Positions 4,795-12,173 of a DNA stretch of 12,173 nt are shown here, piece by piece. Each line of letters begins with the position of its first letter. The stretch's first letter is position 1. The notes beneath the pieces are model-generated. The model made no database searches and was not told the DNA's origin. It saw only the letters and a program-made list of their open reading frames with translations. The DNA is from an uncultured Erysipelotrichaceae bacterium (lineage in GTDB: Bacteria > Bacillota_I > Bacilli_A > RF39 > UBA660), in NCBI GenBank assembly GCA_902795725.1, contig CADBLY010000068.1, positions 1 to 12,173 of the forward strand, given 5' to 3'. Position numbers and translations under genes: made by a program.

Positions 4795-6240
4795 ATGAAA
4801 TTATCCAAGCATATTCAAAACAACATAAATTATATTTTAAAAACAAACAACAATAGTTCTGATATAATAACACGTTACTTATCTAAAAAAATAGGTTATA
4901 TCTTTTTAGAAAGTGTCAGTAGTGACGATAAAATAAGCCAATTTCTAAACCAAGCTATTGTTGAAAACAATCCTAAAACTAAACTATTTCAAACTATTAA
5001 AAAGAAACTTTTCAACAGTAATGTCAAAACCATAAATGATTTAAACCAAGTTTTTACCTACCTAGCAAATGGCTTTACCGTTATCTTTATTGAAGGAAAC
5101 AAAGAAGCTATAACTGTTGAAACCAGAAGTATGCTAGATAGAGGTGTAACCGAATCTAATGTAGAACCCGTTATCAGAGGCCCCAAAGATAGCTTTACTG
5201 AAAATCATCCTAAAAATATTGGGCTTATTAGAAAACGTATTAAAGATGATCAACTATTCTTTTGTGATATTAATATTGGAAGAAGAAGTAAAACCCGTAT
5301 CTCTATTGCTTATATAAATGATATCGCTGATCTAAACAAAGTAAATCAAATAAAGGATATTCTAAATAATATTGATATTGATGCCATAATTGATAGTGGT
5401 TATATAAGAGATTTTTTAGAAAAAGAAAACACTTTATTTCCTAAAGTTATTAGTACTGAAAGGCCAGACTTAGTATGTACATCTCTATTAAACGGTAAAG
5501 TAGCACTCTTAATTGAAAATAGTCCCACTGTACTCATCTTACCAGGTTTATTTATTGACTTTATCCATTCACCTGAAGACTACTATCAAAAACCCTTTAA
5601 TGTTACTTTTAATCGCCTTTTAAGACTTATTTGTTTTATCATAACAATTACTATACCAGCTTTATATATAGCTTTAATGACCTTTAACCAAGAGTTAATT
5701 CCCGATGAATTACTAATTCAATTAACAAATCAACGAATGGGCATTCCATTTCCTACCGCCTTAGAAGTCTTGAGTTTTGTTATTGTCTTCGAAATCTTAA
5801 GGGAAGCCGATATTCATACACCCAAAATAGCAGGTTCCGCTATCAGCATTGTCGGAGCATTAATCCTAGGTGATGCTGCTGTATCAGCAGGAATTGTCTC
5901 ACCTATCGTTATTATTATTGTAGCAATTACATCTATAAGTGAATTAGTATTCTATGATGTTGATATGATAAGTGCAGTTAGAACATGGCGTATTCTTTTT
6001 ATCCTAGCTACTATATTTCTTGGGCTTATCGGTTTTATCATTATATCTGTTGTTTTCATAACTAAACTAGTCAGTATTGAAACACTAGGTATACCATATC
6101 TAACTCCCATCACACCTAATTATTTTAATCAATGGAAAGACTTAATCATAAGATACCCCTTAAAAAAGCTAACTGAAAGGCCTAAATACCTAACCAATAA
6201 TGTAAAAAGGATGAGTGATCATGAAAAAAACAATCATTAG
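4795..6240 (+). CDS. gerA: spore germination receptor subunit A (GerA/GerXA family)
   Basis: This 481-residue inner-spore-membrane protein is the A subunit of a nutrient germinant receptor. Recent work on the family describes GerA proteins as oligomeric ligand-gated ion channels. The N-terminal cytosolic part (to about 240) has F-I-E-G (98-101) and the family motif R-G-P-K-D-S-F-T-E-N...N-I-G-L-I-R-K-R-I (128-149). The membrane part has spans at about 277-297, 325-337, 346-388 and 400-425. It includes P-F-P-T-A-L-E-V-L (318-326), E-I-L-R-E-A-D (333-339) and G-A-L-I-L-G-D-A-A-V-S-A-G-I-V-S-P (354-370), all diagnostic. Length is normal. AGGTGA lies 4 nt before ATG 4795. The 3' end overlaps gerC, so the operon is probably translationally coupled. 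SpoVAF is a related alternative, but the following gerC and gerB argue for a true receptor. Confidence 0.95.
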   Translation: MKLSKHIQNNINYILKTNNNSSDIITRYLSKKIGYIFLESVSSDDKISQFLNQAIVENNPKTKLFQTIKKKLFNSNVKTINDLNQVFTYLANGFTVIFIEGNKEAITVETRSMLDRGVTESNVEPVIRGPKDSFTENHPKNIGLIRKRIKDDQLFFCDINIGRRSKTRISIAYINDIADLNKVNQIKDILNNIDIDAIIDSGYIRDFLEKENTLFPKVISTERPDLVCTSLLNGKVALLIENSPTVLILPGLFIDFIHSPEDYYQKPFNVTFNRLLRLICFIITITIPALYIALMTFNQELIPDELLIQLTNQRMGIPFPTALEVLSFVIVFEILREADIHTPKIAGSAISIVGALILGDAAVSAGIVSPIVIIIVAITSISELVFYDVDMISAVRTWRILFILATIFLGLIGFIIISVVFITKLVSIETLGIPYLTPITPNYFNQWKDLIIRYPLKKLTERPKYLTNNVKRMSDHEKNNH

Positions 6241-7324
6241 TCTAATCTGTATTTTTCTCATCAGTGGATGTTTTAATTACAATGAATTAAATGACTATGC
6301 CATCGTTGAAGCCATTGCTATTGATTATGATAACAACAAATATAATGTTAGCATGTTAATAGCTAATAATTCAAAACTAGAAGAGAAAAAAAGCGTTATA
6401 TATGAAGCAAAAGGAAAAAATATCTATGAAGCTTTAAAAAATATTGAACTTATCTCACCCCACAAATTATATTTAGGACATATCTCAGTAGTTGTTATAT
6501 CCAAAAATTGTTCTAAAAAAGGTCTATACAATATAATCACACCCTTTATAACTAATAATCAAATTAATAAAGACTTCTATATTATTCTAGCTAAAGATAC
6601 CAAAGCATCTAAACTATTAAAAGCATCAACCCCTATCACTGATTTCCCATCTCAATATATCTCCAATAATATTAAAGCATCCAATAAGTCATTAGGATCC
6701 ATAAAAGCCATTACTTTTAATGAATTAATAAAAGAACTAATTAACTCTGATAATCCAACTATTAATGGCTACACCATTAATAATAAATATATTAAAGCAG
6801 ACAATTTAGGTTATTTTAAAGAAGATAAATTTATTGATTGGGCTACCAAAGATGAAAGTAGTGGTATTAATCTTATCAACAATCAAACACAAGAATTATA
6901 CTTAGATTTAAAATGTCATAATGGTAATATCATTGTCAGTACCAATAATATTCAAACTAAATTAAAAGTAGATAATAAAGGTAATACCAATATCAAAATA
7001 AATGGTGAAGCCAGTATTAAAGAACTAACCTGTAATATTAATATAAACAATAAAAAAAATATTAAAAAAATTGAAAAGCAAACTAACAACACAATTGAAA
7101 ACTATATTAATAAAGCCATTACTTTAAGTAAAAGCAATAAAATTGACCTTTTTAGTATTCATAAATTATATTATCAAAACTATCCAAAACAATATAAAAA
7201 TATCAACAATTGGAATGAATACTATGGTAATACTAATATAACAAGTAATGTAAATATTAAAATTAAAGATAATGGCACTTTAAAACAAAATATAGAAAGG
7301 ATAACTCATGAAAAAAATTACTAA
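6221..7324 (+). CDS. gerC: Ger(x)C germination receptor lipoprotein
   Basis: This 367-residue lipoprotein is the C subunit of the germinant receptor. The signal peptide begins M-K-K, has a hydrophobic core and ends in lipobox L-I-S-G-C with Cys17, the diacylglycerol attachment site. Immediately after come N-Y-N-E-L-N-D and V-E-A-I-A-I-D, the family's usual G-C-W-x-Y-x-E-L-N-x and A-I-D pattern. The rest is the expected mature domain, here unusually rich in Asn, Lys and Ile. Known GerC proteins are anchored on the outer face of the inner spore membrane and are needed for receptor function. The frame also opens at a GTG (6215). I prefer ATG 6221 because it gives a normal lipoprotein N-terminus. 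The AAGG at 6207-6210 could serve either. The gene overlaps gerA by 20 nt and gerB by 17 nt. Confidence 0.92.
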   Translation: MKKTIISLICIFLISGCFNYNELNDYAIVEAIAIDYDNNKYNVSMLIANNSKLEEKKSVIYEAKGKNIYEALKNIELISPHKLYLGHISVVVISKNCSKKGLYNIITPFITNNQINKDFYIILAKDTKASKLLKASTPITDFPSQYISNNIKASNKSLGSIKAITFNELIKELINSDNPTINGYTINNKYIKADNLGYFKEDKFIDWATKDESSGINLINNQTQELYLDLKCHNGNIIVSTNNIQTKLKVDNKGNTNIKINGEASIKELTCNININNKKNIKKIEKQTNNTIENYINKAITLSKSNKIDLFSIHKLYYQNYPKQYKNINNWNEYYGNTNITSNVNIKIKDNGTLKQNIERITHEKNY

Positions 7325-8387
7325 CTTTGAAGTAGGAACACTAACCTACTTTATTATTCGTTCTTACTTTATCTTTTTATCCTTTAGTAGTCTTATTAAT
7401 ACTTCATATCAAAATAGTTATATTAGCATCATTCTCTCTATTATTATCGGTATAATACCACTTTTAATAATATACCTAATCTTTAATTATGAACCATCAT
7501 CAAATATTTTTGATAAAATGAAAAAATTATTTGGTAAAAACCTAGGTAATATTATAAACTTTATCTTAATATTATTTACTTATTTTTTAACCATAACATC
7601 ATTTATAAATTTAATATCCATGATTTATACAACCTACCTAGATAAAACACCTGATATTATCATATCGATAGCTTTTGCCCTATGTATTTTATATTGTCTA
7701 AAAAAAGGTATTAATACTACTCTTAGAACCTGTATTATTCTTTTTATCATATCAATTATCATTACTATATTCTCTCAAATAGGATTAATCTTCAAAATAG
7801 ATTTAAATAACTTTAAACCCGTATCTTATAATCATATCTTAAATAGTTCTTTTAATTTCCTATCCTATAACATCATGCCTTTATACCTTTTGCTTTTAAT
7901 ACCTAAGAATAAAATAGTTAATAATAACAAGACTAAAAAGATAACCTTTATCTTTTATCTTATTGCTTCAATTTCCCTATTGTTAACGCTTTTATCTATC
8001 ATTGGAACCTTTGGTATTAAACTATCTGTTCTTTATGATTACCCCGAATTCGAAGTTCTAAAATACGTCTATGTAACTGGTATATCATCAAGATTAGAAA
8101 GTATTTTATTTATTAGTTGGATATTAGATATTATAATCTTTATTATCTATTCTATACACTTTTGTACGATTGGCATAACATCTATTAAACCAATAAAAAA
8201 GAATATAGCATACACCATATTCACTATTTCTTTAATATTATTTAATACTAAATTAATTAATATCTTTATTATCAATAATACTATCTCAAAACACTTATCC
8301 CTTTTTATCTTTATCATTCCAACCCTAATACTATTACTATGTATTATCCAATTATTTAAGAAAAAAGAAATATCCACACGCAGCTAA
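7308..8387 (+). CDS. gerB: spore germination receptor subunit B (GerB/GerXB permease family)
   Basis: This 359-residue polytopic protein has about ten hydrophobic spans and few soluble loops. It belongs to the GerB family of the APC amino-acid permease superfamily. The N-terminus starts with a short charged stretch, then F-E-V-G-T-L-T-Y-F-I, matching the family's first helix. The segment Y-D-Y-P-E-F-E-V-L-K-Y-V (about 243-254) and the following I-S-S-R-L-E-S-I-L-F-I-S-W correspond to the conserved P-x-x-x-x-x-R-x-E-x-x-x-x-x-W region. B subunits are the presumed germinant-binding component. AAAGGA lies 6 nt before ATG 7308. This order, A then C then B, occurs in some Firmicutes, whereas Bacillus gerA is A-B-C. 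The last 36 nt overlap the convergent gene at 8352-9155 and no terminator follows. Confidence 0.93.
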   Translation: MKKITNFEVGTLTYFIIRSYFIFLSFSSLINTSYQNSYISIILSIIIGIIPLLIIYLIFNYEPSSNIFDKMKKLFGKNLGNIINFILILFTYFLTITSFINLISMIYTTYLDKTPDIIISIAFALCILYCLKKGINTTLRTCIILFIISIIITIFSQIGLIFKIDLNNFKPVSYNHILNSSFNFLSYNIMPLYLLLLIPKNKIVNNNKTKKITFIFYLIASISLLLTLLSIIGTFGIKLSVLYDYPEFEVLKYVYVTGISSRLESILFISWILDIIIFIIYSIHFCTIGITSIKPIKKNIAYTIFTISLILFNTKLINIFIINNTISKHLSLFIFIIPTLILLLCIIQLFKKKEISTRS

Positions 8388-9155
8388 TCCAATTAATAAG
8401 ATAAATATAATAAGAATAATTATCCAAGCTTTACTTTTCTTTTTAGGACTTAAATCATCAAAGTCCTTTTTAGAAAATCCAAAACTATTACCAAAGAATG
8501 ATTTATCCAAATCTTCTGTAATAGTAGGTTCTAACATTTTTTCTTTCGCAATAATCTTAGATATTGAAGAAGCATCTCCAACCATCGTATCAGACTTCAA
8601 TTCATCAAGAAGATCTCCTTCACCAAGCTTATTAAGTTCACTATTATTGCTAATAGTATGAATTAATTCCTTTAACTCTTCTTCACTATCCTTATATTCT
8701 TTCTTCCTTAAATTAAGTTCATTTAATTCTTTATAATCTGTATTCTTTAAACTACGATATTCTTCATCTTTAACATCAATCTTATCCTTAGCCTTATTAA
8801 TAACATCTAAAACATCATAGTTCTTCTCTTTCTTAATCTTTTCCTTTTCAACAGGTTTAACATCCATAATATCATAAGTCATCGGACCCTTTTGTTCTTG
8901 AACCGGTTTTTCCACACTAATCGGACTATCCTTCATAACTTGGTGGTACTTACGCTCATTCTTAAAGCCTTCCCTGCTATTAAGCATTTCCTTAACCTTC
9001 GTAATATCCACCTGATTAGTCGTATCAATACTTCTAACCGCTTCAATATTAGAATAACCATCTAAATCCTTAATAGAATCATAAATACTCTTATTCTTAC
9101 TACTACGTCCCTCAAACTTCGTCTTACCATAAATTCTTTCCATACGACTAGACAT
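8352..9155 (-). CDS. C-terminally anchored single-span membrane protein of unknown function
   Basis: I do not recognise a named family. The 267-residue protein has a long, highly charged, probably largely helical or disordered N-terminal region (1-243, rich in Lys, Glu, Asp, Ser), with no signal peptide. A basic stop P-K-K-K-S-K precedes a single hydrophobic span at about 244-264, and only a few residues (F-F-F-L-K) follow. Topology should be cytoplasmic N-terminus with a tail anchor. Recurrent short motifs are Y-D-I-M-D-V (94-99) and Y-D-V-L-D-V (113-118), and F-G-N-S-F-G-F (220-226). The N-terminus S-S-R-M-E-R-I-Y with R-S-S-K-N-K-S-I-Y-D-S-I looks like a deliberate conserved head. AGGTGA lies 4 nt before ATG 9155. 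Its 3' end overlaps gerB on the other strand. A role at the membrane, such as cell-division or envelope scaffolding, is only a guess. Confidence 0.85.
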   Translation of the reverse strand: MSSRMERIYGKTKFEGRSSKNKSIYDSIKDLDGYSNIEAVRSIDTTNQVDITKVKEMLNSREGFKNERKYHQVMKDSPISVEKPVQEQKGPMTYDIMDVKPVEKEKIKKEKNYDVLDVINKAKDKIDVKDEEYRSLKNTDYKELNELNLRKKEYKDSEEELKELIHTISNNSELNKLGEGDLLDELKSDTMVGDASSISKIIAKEKMLEPTITEDLDKSFFGNSFGFSKKDFDDLSPKKKSKAWIIILIIFILLIGLAACGYFFFLK

Positions 9156-9208
9156 ACTATCACCTTACAACTAATAATAACATAAAATTAAAAATATTAA
9201 AAGACTTA

Positions 9209-9237
9209 TTGCTTTTTTTCTTATAATTAACTATAAT
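9209..9237 (+). promoter_or_regulatory. sigma-A promoter of the ferredoxin gene
   Basis: TTGCTT (9209-9214), a 17-nt spacer and a perfect TATAAT (9232-9237). The start would be near 9244, right at the strong AGGAGG (9244-9249), giving a leader of about 13 nt. Another TATAAT at 9222-9227 lacks a matching -35. Confidence 0.65.
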
Positions 9238-9256
9238 TTAATTAGGAGGATAAATT

Positions 9257-9448
9257 ATGCAAGTAAAAGTAAATAAAGATTTATGTATTGGTTGTGGTGC
9301 ATGCCAAGCTATCGCCCCAGATGTCTTTGAAATCGAAGATGATGGTTTAGCTAATGCTTATAAACCTGAAGTAGAAGATAGCCAAAAAGAAGATGTTATT
9401 GACGCTTTAGAAGGCTGTCCTACAAGTGCGATTGAAGAAGTAAAATAA
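9257..9448 (+). CDS. fer: [4Fe-4S] ferredoxin, single-cluster type
   Basis: This 63-residue soluble electron carrier has the single-cluster ligand set C10-x2-C13-x2-C16 and C54-P, with the acidic surface expected of Fer proteins (pI clearly low by eye). The segment A-P-D-V-F-E-I-E-D-D-G (20-30) is typical of Bacillus-type and Thermotoga-type monocluster ferredoxins. There is no second CxxCxxC motif, so it carries one cluster. In Firmicutes such proteins donate electrons to P450s, glutamate synthase-like or biosynthetic reductases. No partner is encoded next to it. It is monocistronic, with its own promoter, a perfect AGGAGG 7 nt before ATG 9257, and a strong terminator. High expression is likely. 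Confidence 0.95.
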   Translation: MQVKVNKDLCIGCGACQAIAPDVFEIEDDGLANAYKPEVEDSQKEDVIDALEGCPTSAIEEVK

Positions 9449-9458
9449 AACCAGTAAC

Positions 9459-9494
9459 AAAAAGAGAAGATTCAACTAAAAATCTTCTCTTTTT
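9459..9494. terminator. strong bidirectional intrinsic terminator
   Basis: A perfect 14-bp stem pairs 9459-9472 with 9481-9494 around an 8-nt loop. The outer stem is A-run/T-run, so either strand ends in at least five T. It serves the ferredoxin (plus) and the convergent surface-protein gene (minus). The outer edge overlaps the stop codon of the latter (9493-9495). Confidence 0.9.
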
Positions 9495-10734
9495 ATTCAT
9501 TATTATTAACATTGTTATTTGTTTCTAAAGCAGATTTATAGACATTGATTACGGGACGAATTTGATATAAATCTGCTACTTTTTGATACCAAGAAAAATG
9601 ACAAGTTGTATTTAAACATTGCACTATTTCATTATATGGTCCTTTAGTCATTGACCAATAAGAATTGCCCTTTAAAGGTCCTATATTTGAAATCATTTCT
9701 GAAGTATAAATTAATCTTGCTTCATAATTACTTATTTCTTTAAGTTCACCATTTTCAAATTTATCATTTGCCCAATTATCTACAATATGTTTGATATCTG
9801 AATCATCATAATTATTATTAAAATTGTCATTACCTGTATAAGAACCACTCACATATCCACAATTATCACGACTATAGAAGGCAACACCACCATAACCATT
9901 TTGGTTAGATGCAGTGCCTACACTACCTTGAGTATATTTATTAACAAAATTATTTTCAGTTCCTACACCACCATATAAATTAACTTCCGCTACTGTTAAT
10001 GGGGTGTCTTTTAATGCCACTACATACTCTTTATCTGCTCCACTATTTTCGATTACCCAATAATCTTCATTGTTTAGTGTAATTTTATTTCCTACTTTAT
10101 ATACCTTATAATCAGCTACTTCTCCATTATCTTTAACTAAAGCACCACCACTTTGTTCAAAGTTAACTGATATATCTAAGTTAGATATTGATACATCTTC
10201 ACTAGCTAACTCAGATGCTGTTACGGTATCATCATATTCTAGTTTTACTTTAATAGTATTCGTTTCTTTAGCATATAATGTATCGCCTACTTGAACTGCT
10301 GCTCCATTATCATAAGTTAAATAGTAATGTATATGATTGCACATATTTACCGCACTTGTTGTATCAACACTACTACACTGTGGTGTCGGTACTGATACAC
10401 TTGTTATAGAAGCATTATAGTTACCATTATTTACTACATCTACAGTAAACGTTATATAGTCTCCTGGAGATGTAAAAGATACACTATAGTCTTCCACACT
10501 TGTAGGATCATTACTATCAAGTGTAGGTTGCCCTAATACTTTGGCTGTTCCATTTGTTGTAACATTAGATAAATGTTCAAAATGGATATCCCAATTAGAT
10601 TTTCTTCCTACTACATTTTGACTACTAATATTTAATTGGCCTGTAAAACCAGCATATACTAAAGCTATTACAATTACTGAACATAAAACTATCATTCCAG
10701 CTAACATTATATTAACACTTCTTCTTTTATACAT
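9493..10734 (-). CDS. secreted or membrane-anchored surface protein with TasA/camelysin-like N-terminus
   Basis: This 413-residue exported protein is of uncertain function. A basic start (M-Y-K-R-R) and hydrophobic stretch (about 9-28) are followed by Y-A-G-F-T-G-Q-L-N-I (27-36) and S-N-W-D-I-H-F (46-52). This resembles the Y-A-x-F-(S/T)-x-x-L-x-I ... W-x-(V/I)-x-F start seen in SipW-dependent TasA/camelysin-like matrix proteins. Residues about 48-193 look like an Ig-type beta sandwich. The C-terminal part (205-400) has V-G-x-x-I-T-L-N-x-x-D-Y-W-V-I-E and the ending I-R-P-V-I-N-V, resembling the DUF6273-type domain of surface proteins. Cysteines at 120/132 and 373/378, plus 292, could form disulfides. 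GAGGT is 6 nt before ATG 10734. No SipW-type peptidase, sortase or LPXTG motif is visible. The adjacent beta-helix gene suggests a cell-surface locus. Confidence 0.8.
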   Translation of the reverse strand: MYKRRSVNIMLAGMIVLCSVIVIALVYAGFTGQLNISSQNVVGRKSNWDIHFEHLSNVTTNGTAKVLGQPTLDSNDPTSVEDYSVSFTSPGDYITFTVDVVNNGNYNASITSVSVPTPQCSSVDTTSAVNMCNHIHYYLTYDNGAAVQVGDTLYAKETNTIKVKLEYDDTVTASELASEDVSISNLDISVNFEQSGGALVKDNGEVADYKVYKVGNKITLNNEDYWVIENSGADKEYVVALKDTPLTVAEVNLYGGVGTENNFVNKYTQGSVGTASNQNGYGGVAFYSRDNCGYVSGSYTGNDNFNNNYDDSDIKHIVDNWANDKFENGELKEISNYEARLIYTSEMISNIGPLKGNSYWSMTKGPYNEIVQCLNTTCHFSWYQKVADLYQIRPVINVYKSALETNNNVNNNE

Positions 10735-10787
10735 AAATTTACCTCTTTTCTAGTGTTCTAATTTATTACCTTCGATTACATTGTACT
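10735..10787 (-). promoter_or_regulatory. leader of the surface-protein gene; no clear promoter
   Basis: Between the terminator at 10788-10814 and ATG 10734, the only firm element is the ribosome binding site GAGGT. A TAATAA at about -10 distance with a poor T-rich -35 is the best sigma-A candidate. I see no sigma-E/K-type or riboswitch structure. Confidence 0.3.
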
Positions 10788-10814
10788 AAAAAACGCAACC
10801 CCCTATTGCGTTTT
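10788..10814 (-). terminator. intrinsic terminator of the beta-helix gene
   Basis: On the minus strand AAAACGCAA (10806-10814) pairs with TTGCGTTTT (10790-10798) around a TAGGGGG loop. Six T residues in total end the structure (10788-10793). The stem is GC-richer than its surroundings. It separates this gene from the surface-protein gene downstream. Confidence 0.8.
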
Positions 10815-10855
10815 CTTCTATTATCTTACCATTTGGTTATTATTAACATAATTTA

Positions 10856-12173
10856 CTATCTTCTTCTCATTCCTCCTTGCATACCTTGTGGCATTCCACC
10901 TCCCATCATCTGATTAGTTATTTCATTTGTTGTCTCTCCATTTACTATGATAGTTCCACCAGTATATTTACTTTCTCCATCATAATCAAATGGAGAATCA
11001 CCAGTAATATTTATTGTTCCACCAGTTATGTATAAATTACCATTAGAATCAATTGCATCTGTATCTCCTTGTCCCATTTCAATATTAATATTACCACCAG
11101 TTATCTCAATAGTTACATCATAATCATTTGATTTATTACCGGCATTTATTCCATCATCACTCGCACTTATCTTAATATCACCATCAGTTATTTTAATATA
11201 AGTTCCTTCAATACCTTCCACACCTGTAATATCATATTTACCACCAGTTATTTCTACCTTACCATCAGCATGGATTCCATCATCTGATGTTTTTATAGTT
11301 ATACTTCCTTTATTAATTATAATATCTTTATCTGAATGAATACCATCATCTACAGTATTAGCATTTAATGTTATATCATTTATCACAATATTACCACTAG
11401 CTTTTATACCTTTAGTTGAAACATCACTTTTAGTACTACTACCTGATGCGATATTAAATTCTCCATTATCTATTTCAATACTATTTATTGAATCAATTCC
11501 ATCACCTGAAGAATTAATCGTAAATTTACCACTCTTTATCAAAATATTTCCTTTATTACTATCTTTATCATTAGTTGTCTTAATGCCATCACCACCACTT
11601 TCTATATTAAAAATTCCATCTAAAATAATTACATTATCTTTTCCTCTAATTCCATCATCTTTACTTGTTATCTTATAAGTTCCACTTTTTATAACTAAAT
11701 CATCTTTTGATGCAATAGCATCACTATAATTAGCATTTATTTCAACTTTCCCATCTCCTAATATTATTAAATCATCTTTACTATATATTGTTGCATCTAC
11801 TTCTTCATCAAAACTACTATAACTTGATCCATCTGTTAATTTATTATTACCGACTAATTCTACATATGTACTTTTAGCACTCTCAACATATAAACATGAT
11901 CCATTATCATTTTCTATATCAACACCATCAAATACTATTTTAACAACGTCTTCAGTATTTACCTTAATATATCCTTTTAGTGTACCTGTAAAATGATATA
12001 TTGCCTTTTTTGTTATTTCGTATTTACCACCTACACTATCTAAATCTACATCTATTGTTTCATAATTAGAAAAGTCATAATCATAATCATCAGAATTATA
12101 TGTAACTTGACTAGTCTTAGTAGTTGTCTTAGAATTACTCTTTATTGTCTTATTATTAACAATTAACAATATA
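10856..12173 (-). CDS. parallel beta-helix carbohydrate-binding protein, Cthe_2159-like (partial, 5' end outside the window)
   Basis: About 437 residues are visible. The reading frame stays open to the window edge, with only a TTG near 12169, so the N-terminus and probable signal peptide lie outside. Residues about 45-140 form an N-terminal cap with I-E-N-D-N-G-S-C-L-Y-V. Then rungs of about 21-30 residues repeat the turn motif (D/G)-D-G-I (near 171, 193, 222, 274, 296, 338; degenerate at 253, 318, 371) between strands such as I-T-G-G-x-x-x-I. This matches the Cthe_2159/PF14262 carbohydrate-binding family, which binds cellulose and pectic acid and holds calcium in acidic turns. The end is a Met/Gly-rich tail (M-M-G-G-G-M-P) followed by R-R-R, often seen in this family. 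It is likely displayed on or secreted from the cell. Its own ligand is unknown. Confidence 0.88.
   Translation of the reverse strand, partial: ILLIVNNKTIKSNSKTTTKTSQVTYNSDDYDYDFSNYETIDVDLDSVGGKYEITKKAIYHFTGTLKGYIKVNTEDVVKIVFDGVDIENDNGSCLYVESAKSTYVELVGNNKLTDGSSYSSFDEEVDATIYSKDDLIILGDGKVEINANYSDAIASKDDLVIKSGTYKITSKDDGIRGKDNVIILDGIFNIESGGDGIKTTNDKDSNKGNILIKSGKFTINSSGDGIDSINSIEIDNGEFNIASGSSTKSDVSTKGIKASGNIVINDITLNANTVDDGIHSDKDIIINKGSITIKTSDDGIHADGKVEITGGKYDITGVEGIEGTYIKITDGDIKISASDDGINAGNKSNDYDVTIEITGGNINIEMGQGDTDAIDSNGNLYITGGTINITGDSPFDYDGESKYTGGTIIVNGETTNEITNQMMGGGMPQGMQGGMRRR

Noticed and set aside
8147..8377. A 76-codon open frame on the minus strand inside gerB
   Set aside because: It is antisense to a well-supported membrane protein gene. 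Its hydrophobic composition is the mirror of gerB transmembrane codons, and it overlaps the end of the tail-anchored gene in another frame. I see no ribosome binding site of note.
10859..11700. Tandem DNA repeat or CRISPR-like array in the beta-helix gene
   Set aside because: The periodicity is at protein level (beta-helix rungs). The DNA units differ in length and sequence and stay in one open frame.

Overview
The window comes from a very AT-rich (by eye about 70-75% A+T), endospore-forming member of the Firmicutes/Bacillota. The evidence is a complete gerA-gerC-gerB germinant-receptor operon, a YutH-like spore coat kinase homologue next to a NifU-type gene as in Bacillus, a YugI/GSP13-type S1 protein, and the truA-EcfA neighbourhood typical of Firmicutes. 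Trp is encoded by TGG and at least one gene ends in TGA, so I assume the standard bacterial code. The Asn/Ile/Lys/Tyr-rich proteins, short leaders and overlapping gene ends suggest a streamlined, perhaps gut-associated, Bacilli lineage. That placement is inference.

Region by region: (1) 4-508, minus strand: tRNA-Val(UAC) with its own sigma-A promoter, preceded by a small S1-domain RNA-binding protein. (2) 560-1717: a NifU-domain Fe-S carrier (plus) converges on a YutH-like gene (minus), with an intrinsic terminator built into the nfu stop region. (3) 1744-2355: an unknown 180-residue protein with a C-terminal coiled coil, its own promoter and a terminator that begins inside its coding end. 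(4) 2361-4742, minus: two overlapping EcfA-like ATPase genes followed by truA. EcfT, which normally sits between ecfA2 and truA, is absent, and both ATPases have lost catalytic residues. (5) 4795-8387, plus: gerA-gerC-gerB with translational overlaps, encoding a complete nutrient germinant receptor. (6) 8352-9155, minus: an unknown C-terminally anchored single-span protein whose 3' end overlaps gerB. (7) 9209-9494: a single-cluster ferredoxin with a promoter and a bidirectional terminator. (8) 9493-12173, minus: two surface proteins. One has a TasA/camelysin-like N-terminus and a C-terminal domain resembling DUF6273. The other is a parallel beta-helix, Cthe_2159-like carbohydrate-binding protein that is cut by the window edge.

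Most genes are housekeeping or sporulation genes and there is no mobile element or CRISPR array. The parts least explained by known biology are the degenerate, EcfT-less ATPase pair, the two proteins I do not recognise (1759-2301 and 8352-9155), and the compact gene-end architecture, with terminators inside stop regions and a convergent coding overlap.
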